From Planctomycetota bacterium (lineage in GTDB: Bacteria > Planctomycetota > UBA1135 > UBA2386): a DNA stretch of 64,000 nucleotides. Positions 17,409 to 26,503 of the stretch are shown piece after piece (the first letter of the stretch is position 1; every line of letters starts with the position of its first letter). The DNA lies in the NCBI GenBank assembly GCA_028281765.1, contig JANQJF010000055.1:183147-247146 (forward strand), read 5' to 3'. A model generated the notes under the pieces. The model did not search any database. It saw only the letters and a program-made list of their open reading frames with translations, and was not told where the DNA came from. The position numbers were made by a program, and so were the translations under genes.

Positions 17409-18869
17409 ATGCATCACGAACACGACAATCCGCTCTTCGACGAACTCGGTCGCCGCGCGTTCCTCGGCAGAACCCTCGGAGGCGTCGGCGCGTTCGCGCT
17501 CGGCGGTCTGATGGGTCGCGAGGGGAGCGCGCAGATCCCCGCCGCGGGCGCTCAGCAGCTCGCCTCGATCGCCCATGCCCCCCGCCCCGACGCGAAGGCC
17601 AAGCGCGTCATCATGGTCTTCTTGTCCGGCGGCATCTCGCAACTCGAGACGTTCGACGAGAAGCCGCTGCTCAACGAGCGACGCGGCGAGCAGATCCCGG
17701 AGTCGGTGCGCAAGGGCGAGGTCACGAGCGCGATCACCGAACGCCAGGGCAACCTCGCGGTCGTAGGCTCCGCATTCGACTTCAAGAAGCACGGCGACTG
17801 TGGGATGAACATCTCGGAGCTGCTGCCGAACATCGCTGGGCACGCCGACAAGCTGACGCTGATCCGCTCGTTGCAGACCGACTTCGTGCTGCACGAGGCC
17901 GCGGTCACGATGCTGTTCACGGGTTCGCCGCTGATCGGGCGGCCGTCCTGGGGTTCGTGGGTGTCGTACGCACTGGGCTCGGCGAACAAGGACCTGCCGG
18001 AGTTCGTCGTCATGCTGTCCGGCGGCGAGCGACTCGCGCCGCTGCACCCGCGCCTGTGGCACTCGGGCTACCTGCCCGGTCGCTTCCAAGGCGTGCCAAT
18101 GCGCAGCTCCGGCGACCCCGTGCTGTTCGTCAACAACCCGCCGGGCGTCGGCGAAGACGCGCGCAAGAGCGTGATCGACGCCGTGAGCAAGCTCAATCAG
18201 GCGACGGCCGCGCGCACCGGCGACCCGCGCGTCGAGACGCGCATTCGCGCCTACGAGATGGCGGCGCGCATGCAGACGTCGGTTCCGGAGCTAGCCGACC
18301 TGTCGAAGGAGCCAAAGGACGTGCTCGAGCGGTACGGCGCGGAGCCGGGCAAGAAGTCGTTCGCGGCCAACTGCCTGCTCGCGCGACGCCTCGCGGAGCG
18401 CGACGTGCGCTTCATCCAGGTGTGCGACGGCGGCTGGGACCATCACGGCAACCTACCTCGCGCGCTGTCGCGCAAGTGCAAGACGATCGACAAGCCGGTC
18501 GCGGCGCTGATCCAGGACCTCGACGACCGCGGCCTTCTCGACGAGACGATCGTCATGATGATGGGCGAATTCGGCCGCGCGCCGATCTGCGAAGGCGGCC
18601 TGTCGCACGACCGCTACGGCCGCGACCACAACGGCCGCGTCGGCTCCTGCATCATCGCTGGCGGCGGCTTCAAGCCGGGCCTGACCTACGGCCACACCGA
18701 CGACTGGGGCTGGAACGTCGTCGAGAACCCCGTCCACACGCACGACCTCCAGGCGACGGTCCTCCACCAACTCGGCCACGACCACGAGAAGCTCGTCGTC
18801 CGCCACCAGGGCCGCGACTTCCGCCTCACCGACGTCGGCGGCAACGTCATCAAGGCCGTCCTCGCCTGA
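17409..18869 (+). CDS. DUF1501 Tat-exported protein
   Basis: About 486 residues from the ATG at 17409. A GTG at 17400 would overlap the upstream stop codon and is an alternative. The N-terminus has the twin-arginine motif GRRAFLGRTLGGVG followed by a hydrophobic stretch, so it is exported folded by the Tat system. The body has the DUF1501 (sulfatase-like, alkaline phosphatase fold) signatures: RVIMVFLSGGISQLETFD near the start, CDGGWDHHGN in the middle and MMGEFGRAP towards the end. DUF1501 genes habitually follow DUF1549/DUF1553 genes in planctomycetes, and the two products are presumed to act together outside the cytoplasm. Substrate unknown. Confidence 0.9.
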   Translation: MHHEHDNPLFDELGRRAFLGRTLGGVGAFALGGLMGREGSAQIPAAGAQQLASIAHAPRPDAKAKRVIMVFLSGGISQLETFDEKPLLNERRGEQIPESVRKGEVTSAITERQGNLAVVGSAFDFKKHGDCGMNISELLPNIAGHADKLTLIRSLQTDFVLHEAAVTMLFTGSPLIGRPSWGSWVSYALGSANKDLPEFVVMLSGGERLAPLHPRLWHSGYLPGRFQGVPMRSSGDPVLFVNNPPGVGEDARKSVIDAVSKLNQATAARTGDPRVETRIRAYEMAARMQTSVPELADLSKEPKDVLERYGAEPGKKSFAANCLLARRLAERDVRFIQVCDGGWDHHGNLPRALSRKCKTIDKPVAALIQDLDDRGLLDETIVMMMGEFGRAPICEGGLSHDRYGRDHNGRVGSCIIAGGGFKPGLTYGHTDDWGWNVVENPVHTHDLQATVLHQLGHDHEKLVVRHQGRDFRLTDVGGNVIKAVLA

Positions 18870-19027
18870 GTGACAAAATCGTCTACGTGCAAAACGCGAC
18901 AGTGAGTGTTACGCAGCCGTAACACTCACTGTCGCGTTTGCACATGGCTCATCGCGCAACGCACACACCGAGCGTTACGAATCCGTAACAGTGGGTGTCG
19001 CGTTTTGCACGTAGACAGTTTTGTCAC
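18870..19027. repeat. Nested palindromic element with 32-bp terminal inverted repeats
   Basis: The ends 18870-18901 and 18996-19027 are complementary at 30 of 32 positions. Inside lies a 57-base hairpin (18887-18943), 26 bp of stem with a single-base bulge and a 4-base loop, ending in GTGCAAAACGCGAC. A second weaker hairpin lies at about 18963-18998 and repeats the CGTTACG/CCGTAAC core. The element starts one base after the DUF1501 stop codon and ends 21 bp before the next gene. It could serve as a terminator, a REP/REPIN-type repeat or a small non-autonomous transposable element. Confidence 0.8.
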
Positions 19028-19048
19028 TGCGCGCGTACAACCAGGCGG

Positions 19049-19387
19049 ATGAAGCGCACCCTCACACTCATCGCTCTCCTGCTCGCGCTCCTCGCGTGCG
19101 AAACCGGCCCCTCCACCAAGACCCCCGAACAGAGGATCGAGGCCTGGCAGAACCTCAAGCTCCGTCACGCGGCCGTCACCAAGGACCCGATGTTCGGGGA
19201 CTTCGACGGCTCGCTGGCGGACCCGCTCCACGGCCGTCCGCTGCCGGACTTCGACGGGATCGTCGCGAAGATCAGGGAAGCCGCGGCTTCCGGTAGCGAG
19301 ATCCCGAGCTTCGCGATGCAGAAGCGGACGGTGAACGAATACCTCCGCGCCTTCAACAACTGGAAGGCTGACGAGCTGCGCAAGTAG
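19049..19387 (+). CDS. Small lipoprotein of unknown function
   Basis: 112 residues from the ATG at 19049. An upstream in-frame start exists but lies inside the palindromic element and would spoil the signal peptide. MKRTLTLIALLLALLAC is a textbook lipoprotein signal with Cys at 17. The mature domain is short, charged and mainly helical (EQRIEAWQNLKLRHAAV; TVNEYLRAFNNWKADEL), with no recognised family. It converges with ileS, 12 bp away. Confidence 0.7.
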   Translation: MKRTLTLIALLLALLACETGPSTKTPEQRIEAWQNLKLRHAAVTKDPMFGDFDGSLADPLHGRPLPDFDGIVAKIREAAASGSEIPSFAMQKRTVNEYLRAFNNWKADELRK

Positions 19388-19399
19388 CGCCGCTCGCCG

Positions 19400-22300
19400 T
19401 CAGGCGCGGAAGATCCGAATCGTGACTTCGCCTGCGCCGAGCTTGCCCGTCGCGGCGAAGACTTCGCCGTCGGCCACGCCGAACTCGACCGTATCCGCCA
19501 GCGTCTGCTCGCCGATGTAGCCGGCGTGCTGCTCGATCGCGGCCCGCTCGCCGTCGCCGACCTCGAGCACGAGCTTGATCCGATCCGAGATGTGCAGGTC
19601 CGCGTCCTTGCGCGCCTGCTGCACCATCCGGATCAGGTCGCGCGCGAGCCCTTCGGCCTCGAGCTCCGGAGTCACTTCGACGTCGAGCGCTGCCACGCCG
19701 TCGTTCGTCGGCAGCGCCGCGCTTGCGACGCCTTCCTTCGGCTGCAGCCGAAGCGAGAAGTCGCCGGCGTCGAGCTTCACCCCACCCACCGTCGCGGCAC
19801 CGTCGTCGTGGACCTCCCAGTCCCCCTGCTTCGACGCGCCCATGACTTTCTTCATGTCCGCGCCGAGCTTGGGCCCGACCACGTTCGCGTTGACCTGCAG
19901 GACGAACGTGCCGTAGTCCTCCATGTTCTCCGCGACCTCGACGACCTTGACGTTGAGCTCGTCGCGGATCAGGTCGGAATACGAAGTCAGCCGCGCCGCC
20001 CCTTCGCCGGCGATCGTGACCGCGCGGAGCGGCAGCCGGATGCGCAGCTTGTGCGCTTCGCGCAGACCGAGCCCCGTCGAGCACACGTCGCGCACGCGGT
20101 CCATGTCCGCGACGAGCTCCGCGTGCTCCGGCCAATCCGACACGTCCGGCCAGTCCGCGAGGTGCACGCTCTTCTCGCGCGTCAACCCGCGGTAGATCTC
20201 CTCGGACAGCATCGGCAGCAGCGGCGCCGCCGTCTTGCACAGCGTCACGAGCACCGTGTACAGCGTGTCGTAGGCGTCCCGCTTGTCCTGGTCCTGCTCG
20301 CTCTTCCAGAAGCGATTCCGGCTGCGACGGATGTACCAGTTGTTCATCGCGTCGAGGAACTGATTGATCCTCTGGCACGCGCCCATGATGTCGTACGCGT
20401 CGAGCGACTCCTGCACGCCGACGACGAGCTGGCGGGTCTTGCCGATCAGGTAGCGGTCGAGCAACTGCTCGCTGTCGGTGCGCAGCTGCGCCTCGATCCC
20501 GTCCGTGTTCGCGTAGAGCGTGAAGAAGTAGTACGCGTTCCACACCGGGTTCACGACGAGGCGCACGACCTCGGCGATCGACTTGCCGTCCTTGTCGATC
20601 TGTAGGTCGCCACCGCGCAGGATCGGCGAGCTCATCAAGAACCAGCGCAGCGCGTCCGCGCCGATCGATTCGTTGACCTCCTCGGGATCCGGGTAGTTGC
20701 GCAGCTTCTTACTGAGCTTGTGCCCCTCGCTGTCGAGCACGACGCCGTGGCAGATGCAGTTGCGGAACGGCGGCCGATCGAACAGCGCGGTCGACAGCAC
20801 CATCAGCGTGTAGAACCAGCCGCGCGTCTGCGCGACGTACTCGACGATGAAGTCGGCCGGGAAGTGGTTCTCGAACCACTCCTTGTTCTCGAACGGATAG
20901 TGGACCTGCGCGTACGGCATCGAGCCCGACTCGAACCAGCAGTCGAGCACTTCCGGAACGCGTCGCATCATCGACTTGCCGGTCGGGTCGTCCGGGTTCG
21001 GACGCACCAGCTCGTCGATGAACGGACGGTGCAGGTCGGTGACCTTCACGCCGAAGTCGCGCTCGAGCTCTTCGATGCTGCCGTAGACGTCGGTCCGCGG
21101 ATAGTTCGGATCGTCGCTGCGCCAGACCGGGATCGGCGCGCCCCAGAAGCGGTTGCGGCTGATCGACCAGTCGCGCGCGTTCTCGAGCCACTTGCCGAAC
21201 TGCCCGTCCTTGACTCGATCCGGGATCCAGCGGATCTCCTGGTTGTGCTGCAGCATCCGATCCTTGAAGTCGGTGACGCGCACGTACCACGAGTTCAGCG
21301 CTCGGTAGATCAGCGGCTCGTCGGTCCGCCAGCAGTGCGGGTAGTTGTGGTCGTAGGTCGCGCGTTTGAACAGCTTCCTTTCCGACTTGAGCCGCTCGAT
21401 GATTGGCTTGTTCGCCTCGAACACGTTGACGCCGACCCAGTCGGTCACCTGACCGGTGTAGCACCCGGTGTCGTCGACCGGCACGACGAGCGCGATGCCG
21501 TTCTCTTCGCAGACCCGCTGGTCGTCTTCGCCGAAACCCGGCGCCATGTGCACGACGCCCGTGCCGTCCTCGGTCGACACGAAGTCACCGGACAGGATCC
21601 GGAACGCGTTCTCGTGCCCCACGAAGTACGGAAACAGCGGTTCGTACGCCCGCCCGACGAGGTCGCGGCCCGGCATCGTCGCCACGACTTCGTGACCGTC
21701 GAACTCCTTCTTGTAGCGCGCGATCGCGGCGGTCGCGCACACGTAGTGCTCGTCGCCTTTCTTGACGATCGAGTATTCGATGTCCTCACCGACTGCGAGC
21801 GCCAGGTTCGACGGCAGCGTCCACGGCGTCGTCGTCCACGCGAGCACACGCAGCGGCGCGGGGTCGCCATCCTTCGGCTCCAGCGCGAACGCCACCGTGA
21901 TCGCCGGATCCTGACGCGAGCGGTACGAGTTGTCCATCCGCGTCTCGAAGTTCGAGAGCGGCGTCTCGGCCGCCCACGAGTACGGCATCACCTTGAAGCC
22001 TTCGTAGACCAGCCCCTTGTCCCACAGCTGCTTGAACGCCCACATGACGCTCTCCATGTAGGAGAGGTCCATCGTCTTGTAGTCGTTGTCGAAGTCGACC
22101 CAGCGCGCCTGACGCGTGACGTAGTTGCGCCACTCGCCGGTGTAGCGCATCACCGACTCGCGGCAGCGCTCGTTGAACTTCCCGATGCCGTAGTCCGTGA
22201 TCGCGCGCCGACCCGAGATCTCGAGCTGCTTCTCGGCCTCCATCTCGGCGGGTAGCCCGTGGCAGTCCCAGCCGAAGCGACGCTCGACGCGACGCCCGAG

Positions 22301-22555
22301 CATCGTCTGGTAACGCGGCACGACGTCCTTGACGAAGCCCGTCAGCAGATGGCCGTAGTGCGGCAGCCCGTTCGCGAACGGCGGGCCGTCATAGAAGACG
22401 TACTCGTTCTCACCGCCATCGCCTTCGGGACGGAACGACACCGACTCCTCGAACACGTTTTCCTCGGACCAGAACCGCAGAATCGCGCGCTCGATCTCGG
22501 GATAGTTCGCCTGCGGATCGACTTGGGGATAGGGGTTCTTCGCGGTCTCGGTCAT
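19400..22555 (-). CDS. ileS: Isoleucyl-tRNA synthetase, type 2 (IleS2-like)
   Basis: A 1051-residue class I aminoacyl-tRNA synthetase. The HIGH motif is HYGH (66-69, in FANGLPHYGHLLTGF), the KMSKS loop reads KLSKK, and the editing (CP1) domain lies between them. The N-terminal pattern (RAILRFW; YVFYDGPPFANG) and the length match the eukaryote-like type 2 enzyme rather than the shorter type 1 with a C-terminal zinc ribbon. Type 2 enzymes are known for low sensitivity to mupirocin; that this applies here is inference. It charges tRNA-Ile with isoleucine and edits valine. No T-box or attenuator was recognised in the 83-bp upstream gap. Confidence 0.95.
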   Translation of the reverse strand: MTETAKNPYPQVDPQANYPEIERAILRFWSEENVFEESVSFRPEGDGGENEYVFYDGPPFANGLPHYGHLLTGFVKDVVPRYQTMLGRRVERRFGWDCHGLPAEMEAEKQLEISGRRAITDYGIGKFNERCRESVMRYTGEWRNYVTRQARWVDFDNDYKTMDLSYMESVMWAFKQLWDKGLVYEGFKVMPYSWAAETPLSNFETRMDNSYRSRQDPAITVAFALEPKDGDPAPLRVLAWTTTPWTLPSNLALAVGEDIEYSIVKKGDEHYVCATAAIARYKKEFDGHEVVATMPGRDLVGRAYEPLFPYFVGHENAFRILSGDFVSTEDGTGVVHMAPGFGEDDQRVCEENGIALVVPVDDTGCYTGQVTDWVGVNVFEANKPIIERLKSERKLFKRATYDHNYPHCWRTDEPLIYRALNSWYVRVTDFKDRMLQHNQEIRWIPDRVKDGQFGKWLENARDWSISRNRFWGAPIPVWRSDDPNYPRTDVYGSIEELERDFGVKVTDLHRPFIDELVRPNPDDPTGKSMMRRVPEVLDCWFESGSMPYAQVHYPFENKEWFENHFPADFIVEYVAQTRGWFYTLMVLSTALFDRPPFRNCICHGVVLDSEGHKLSKKLRNYPDPEEVNESIGADALRWFLMSSPILRGGDLQIDKDGKSIAEVVRLVVNPVWNAYYFFTLYANTDGIEAQLRTDSEQLLDRYLIGKTRQLVVGVQESLDAYDIMGACQRINQFLDAMNNWYIRRSRNRFWKSEQDQDKRDAYDTLYTVLVTLCKTAAPLLPMLSEEIYRGLTREKSVHLADWPDVSDWPEHAELVADMDRVRDVCSTGLGLREAHKLRIRLPLRAVTIAGEGAARLTSYSDLIRDELNVKVVEVAENMEDYGTFVLQVNANVVGPKLGADMKKVMGASKQGDWEVHDDGAATVGGVKLDAGDFSLRLQPKEGVASAALPTNDGVAALDVEVTPELEAEGLARDLIRMVQQARKDADLHISDRIKLVLEVGDGERAAIEQHAGYIGEQTLADTVEFGVADGEVFAATGKLGAGEVTIRIFRA

Positions 22556-22638
22556 GCGGCCGAGGACTATCGGGGGTGCCCGGGTTCAGGGCAAGCTTCG
22601 GCGGCCGCGGCGCGGCTCCTCCTGCCGAATCGCAGTCT

Positions 22639-23637
22639 TCAAAGCAATCGTCGCGGACACCAGACTCCGATGTCCGCCGCCCTCGGCCGCATGACGACGT
22701 GCTGACAGGTGATTTGCATCTCTACCTCGGGATCCGTCAGCATCGCGAGCAGCGCACCATCGGACCACGACTCTCCCGCAGGCCCCTTGGCGGCCAAGGC
22801 AGTCAACCGATCGAACCGGCCGCACGAGGAGGAGCCGAGCTCGTTGTCGTCGGCGTGGCCGACACCGGTCAATGCGCGGTAGTCGTTCGTCGTCACGAGC
22901 GGTTCGTCCCCTCGCGGCGATCGCAACGCGGACCGACTCGGCGACCGCTCGACGACGACCCGCTGTTCGTTCGTCGAACCGACGACGGTGAACATCCCTC
23001 CGGACGCGAGCGACTCCCCGGCGAGACGGTCGACGGCCGCATCGAAACCCGACGCGGTCTCGAGCACGTCCCGCAGAAACAGCAGCACCGGATACCCGGC
23101 CGGGTCCGCGGGCTCGGCGCCACTGACGGCGTTCAGCGCGATCGCGAACCCGCGCGCCGACTGCCCCGTCACCGCGCCGATCCCGCCGGGCCAGCTCGCC
23201 GTCGAGAAGCGAGCCCCCCTCTCCTCTCGATAGTGCGCGAGCACGGTGCTCCGCGCGAGCAGATCCTCGGGCCACCAGTCCATGTTGCGCGCGAGCACCG
23301 GGCCCTCCGGAGTCGCCAACGCCACGGTCGAGCACCCGAACTGGGCGAGCACGAGGTCGTACGACAGGTTCGCCAGCAGCACGTCGTCCGACGACACGCC
23401 GTACTCCTCGGCGAACGCCTCGGCCTCCGCGCAGAAGTGCGCCGGGATCCGCGGACGCACGACATCGACGAGGCCGCGCGCGAACGCCGGCACTTCGTCG
23501 ACGACAGCGCGCAACAGCGCCACGCCGTGCGCGCGCAACCTCGCGTCGAGCGCGTCGGCGAGGTCCGCGCCGCGAGGCCCAAGCTCGAACACGAGCTCGG
23601 GCGCGCGCACGCAGCGTTCTGAAATCGGGTGCGGCAT
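22639..23637 (-). CDS. Ntn-hydrolase of the NAAA/acid ceramidase/C45-like group
   Basis: 332 residues. FGCSTVA contains the predicted nucleophile Cys102, followed at the usual spacing by GPVLARNMDWWPED (Arg117, Asp120), the pattern of linear-amide Ntn-hydrolases such as acid ceramidase, N-acylethanolamine amidase and the C45 acyltransferases. A later TTNDYRALTG segment is also typical. These enzymes are made as precursors that cleave themselves before the cysteine, and they hydrolyse or transfer amide-linked acyl groups. There is no clear signal peptide. Substrate unknown. Confidence 0.75.
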   Translation of the reverse strand: MPHPISERCVRAPELVFELGPRGADLADALDARLRAHGVALLRAVVDEVPAFARGLVDVVRPRIPAHFCAEAEAFAEEYGVSSDDVLLANLSYDLVLAQFGCSTVALATPEGPVLARNMDWWPEDLLARSTVLAHYREERGARFSTASWPGGIGAVTGQSARGFAIALNAVSGAEPADPAGYPVLLFLRDVLETASGFDAAVDRLAGESLASGGMFTVVGSTNEQRVVVERSPSRSALRSPRGDEPLVTTNDYRALTGVGHADDNELGSSSCGRFDRLTALAAKGPAGESWSDGALLAMLTDPEVEMQITCQHVVMRPRAADIGVWCPRRLL

Positions 23638-23653
23638 GCCGCACCGAGATTAC

Positions 23654-26311
23654 TCAGAACGCGATCTGGACGCCTTCGGTCAACACGATGCCGAGCGGAG
23701 TCTCGGTCGCGAACTGCGCCGCTTGGAAGAACACCGTCAGCGTGCCGACGAAGCCCGGGTCGTTCGGAACCGGGAGCGAGAACGTCGACTCGACCGGCGC
23801 GAGGGGCGTCGGCACGTCGTTCGCAGCCGAGAGGACGCCACCCGGGATCCCGATCGCATCGAGCGGGATGTTCGGGTTCGAGAACCCGATCAGGAGCGTG
23901 TGGCCGAACCCGACCGTGCTCAGACCGGTGATCCCGAGCTCGATCGAACCACCGAGTTGCGGCGTGGCCGTCGAGATCAGCCGCGGCTGAATGTGCGGCA
24001 GGTCGTCGAGGATCCCGAACGTGAAGCCGCTCGCGTCCCAGAACTCGTAGTTCGTCGCGTTGCCGGCCGTCACGATCGGGTAGTCCGCGTAGTCGCTCTC
24101 GCCCGGGTCGGCGGCGCCACCGCCCTCCGAGCAGCCGATCAGCACGTCGTCACTCGTGAAACCCGAACCGGTCGTCCACTGCGAGACGTCGCGGTAGTTG
24201 AGCTGGAACGAGTTGTCGTCGTTGAGCACGGCCTGGAACGTCAGCGAGTTGGTCTCCGCGAACTGCGGCACGTTCTCCCACGTGATCACGGTCTGCGTGG
24301 AGGTCGTCGCGAATCGCAGCGAGCCGTTCTGCGAGCTGAGGTCGGTCCAGAAGGCCGCGATCTTCGAGTCGTCGCTCGTCAGGTCGCCGACGCTCGGGTT
24401 GAAGTCACCCGCGGTCTCCGTGCCTCCACCATCGTGAACGACACCGTTGTTGTCCATGCGGACGCTGGACCACGTGCCACCACCAGGGCCCTGGAACGAG
24501 TGGCCGAGCGCCTGCGTCGCCGTCAAGGCGTCGTCGCCCAGCCCCGTGCCGAGCTCGACCGGACTCAGACTCGAGTCGTCGACGAAGGTCGCCGGGACCT
24601 TCGCGACGATGTAGCCGCCACCGCCATCCGGCGAGAACAGCAGCGAGGTCTGGACGGGCTGCGCGAGCGTCGTCGCCGTGCCGTCGACCGGCGGCGGCGG
24701 GAAGTCGTTGGCGAGGCACCAGCCCGCACCAGCCGGCGTGAACGAGATGCAGCCATCGATCAGGTCCATGCCGCTCGTGAAGTCTTCGTAGACCGTCGTG
24801 ACGCCGTTGGTGCCCGCGGTCGCGGTCAGGTCCGACGAACCCGGATCGGCGGCACCGCCACCTTCGGAGAGTCCGACGAGCGAGTCGAGCGTCGTCGGCA
24901 CGCGGTTGTCGTAGCACAGCACGACGCGGCCGTCGGGGTAGAGCTGGATCTGGAAGGTGAACTCGTCGCTGCCACCGAACTCCGTCACGTCCTGGAACGT
25001 GATGACGGCGATCGTCGCATCAGTACGGAAGAAGACGTCGCCTGCACCGGTGCCGGTCGGCGTGAGGTCGGTCCACAGCGCCGCGATCGAAGTCGTCTGG
25101 CCGACGAGTTCTGCCGGGGTCGAGGTGAAGTCACTCGTGTCCGCGGCGGCCGGGAAGATCCGACCGTTGCTGTCGATGTCGATCGAGTTCGTGGCCGTGC
25201 CGTCCGGGAACGGGAAGTTGAACCCGAGCGTGACGGGCGTCGTCGAATCGTCACCGGTGATGCCGAGCGCCGCGCCGACGTTCGTGTCGAAGTCGAGGTT
25301 CTGCGTCTCGCTCACCGCGAACACGTAGACGTCACGCGACGTGAAGTCGCAGATCGCGAGCGTCGAAGACGCAGCGTCGTAGCTGAAGTCGTAGGCACCG
25401 ACGCCATCGGGAGCGGTGAAACCGCACCAGTCGACGGTCAGTTCGGCACCCGAGGCATCGATCGCCTTCACGACGTCCGCGAACGCCTGGCCGCCCGCGG
25501 TCGAAGCCCGATCGTTGAAGAAGATCGCCTCCTGGCTCGGCAGGCCGACGTAGGCGAGGTTCTGGACCGCGATGAAGTCCTCATCGGCCGGGTCGAACGG
25601 GATGCTCAGCGACGACAGCGAGTTGTCCCCGCTCCGCACGCCGTGGATGACGTTGTTGCCTTCGCGCAGCCAGATGTCGCCGGTCGCGTCGTCGTAGTCC
25701 ATGTCGCGGAAGAACGTGCCGGCCGCGGTGAAGATCACCATGCCGTTCGTGCCGTCCCAGATGTCCGCGCCGGTCGTGCCGTTCTGCAAACGACGTCGAC
25801 CCGAGCCGAACGTCGCCCAGCCGACTCCTTGTCCCAACGCCGCAGAACCGCCCGGGAAACCCGGATCGAACCCGACGCCGCTGCCGCCGCGACCGGTCTT
25901 GCCCCAGAGCTGCGTGCCGGCGAGGTCGTACGCCGCGATGCCGTTCGGATCGTTGCCGCCGTTGTCATAGGCAGCCGCGACCGACGCCGCGTCGATGTCC
26001 AGGCCGGAGTATCCGCGCAGGTTCGGCGCGCTCTGCACACCGAACGCCGTGCCGAACGTCGGCGCGGTCAGCGCGTTGCTGACCTGGACGATGGCCACGT
26101 TCTCCGTGCCGCCCGACTGGTTGAAGCCGGCCGCGTAGAGGTCGGTTCCGTTCCAGGCAATCGCCGAGGGGTTCGAGCCGATGAACTCGGCGTTGGCAGC
26201 GGTCGACGTGCTGTCGAGATTGACAGTGCCGAGGGGAGTCAACGTGATCTGCGCCGCAGCCGAGACGCTCAACACGAGCGCCGTCGCTGCCGTGACGGGA
26301 AGTCGATTCAT
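23654..26311 (-). CDS. Secreted protein with two nidogen-like modules and a C-terminal shared module
   Basis: 885 residues from the ATG at 26311; the longer open frame upstream lacks a signal peptide and is rejected. MNRLPVTAATALVLSVSAAAQ is a signal peptide. Residues about 20-345 are homologous to the divergent neighbour at 26504 (EFIGSNP, LRGYSGLDID, AYDLAGTQLWGK). Two nidogen-like modules follow (GFNFPFPDG...IAALWTDLTPTG...; GHSFQGPGGG...IAAFWTDLSSQNG...), both ending with an EGGGAADPG motif. The last 105 residues or so belong to a beta-rich module that recurs in several secreted proteins of this window. Probably extracellular; function unknown. Confidence 0.8.
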   Translation of the reverse strand: MNRLPVTAATALVLSVSAAAQITLTPLGTVNLDSTSTAANAEFIGSNPSAIAWNGTDLYAAGFNQSGGTENVAIVQVSNALTAPTFGTAFGVQSAPNLRGYSGLDIDAASVAAAYDNGGNDPNGIAAYDLAGTQLWGKTGRGGSGVGFDPGFPGGSAALGQGVGWATFGSGRRRLQNGTTGADIWDGTNGMVIFTAAGTFFRDMDYDDATGDIWLREGNNVIHGVRSGDNSLSSLSIPFDPADEDFIAVQNLAYVGLPSQEAIFFNDRASTAGGQAFADVVKAIDASGAELTVDWCGFTAPDGVGAYDFSYDAASSTLAICDFTSRDVYVFAVSETQNLDFDTNVGAALGITGDDSTTPVTLGFNFPFPDGTATNSIDIDSNGRIFPAAADTSDFTSTPAELVGQTTSIAALWTDLTPTGTGAGDVFFRTDATIAVITFQDVTEFGGSDEFTFQIQLYPDGRVVLCYDNRVPTTLDSLVGLSEGGGAADPGSSDLTATAGTNGVTTVYEDFTSGMDLIDGCISFTPAGAGWCLANDFPPPPVDGTATTLAQPVQTSLLFSPDGGGGYIVAKVPATFVDDSSLSPVELGTGLGDDALTATQALGHSFQGPGGGTWSSVRMDNNGVVHDGGGTETAGDFNPSVGDLTSDDSKIAAFWTDLSSQNGSLRFATTSTQTVITWENVPQFAETNSLTFQAVLNDDNSFQLNYRDVSQWTTGSGFTSDDVLIGCSEGGGAADPGESDYADYPIVTAGNATNYEFWDASGFTFGILDDLPHIQPRLISTATPQLGGSIELGITGLSTVGFGHTLLIGFSNPNIPLDAIGIPGGVLSAANDVPTPLAPVESTFSLPVPNDPGFVGTLTVFFQAAQFATETPLGIVLTEGVQIAF

Positions 26312-26344
26312 GTGTTCGAAGTCGTAATGCGAGGTTTGACGAGG

Positions 26345-26363
26345 CCGTGATCCTAGATCACGG
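26345..26363. promoter_or_regulatory. Palindrome in the divergent promoter region, candidate operator
   Basis: Perfect 8-bp inverted repeat CCGTGATC/GATCACGG with a 3-base spacer, lying in the 192-bp gap between two divergently transcribed paralogues (starts at 26311 and 26504). A TTGAC box at 26336-26340 is close by. A shared operator is possible; no regulator gene is nearby. Confidence 0.35.
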
Positions 26364-26503
26364 GACGCGCATCGTTCAGCGAAACGTCGGCGCGCGATTC
26401 GGCAAAGATCGAGCCATGCGCAACAACGCAACGCGGATGCGCAGGCCCATCTTTCCTCGGTTCGATCCCTGCACGTATCATCCGCAGCACGAGACCCCAA
26501 CAC

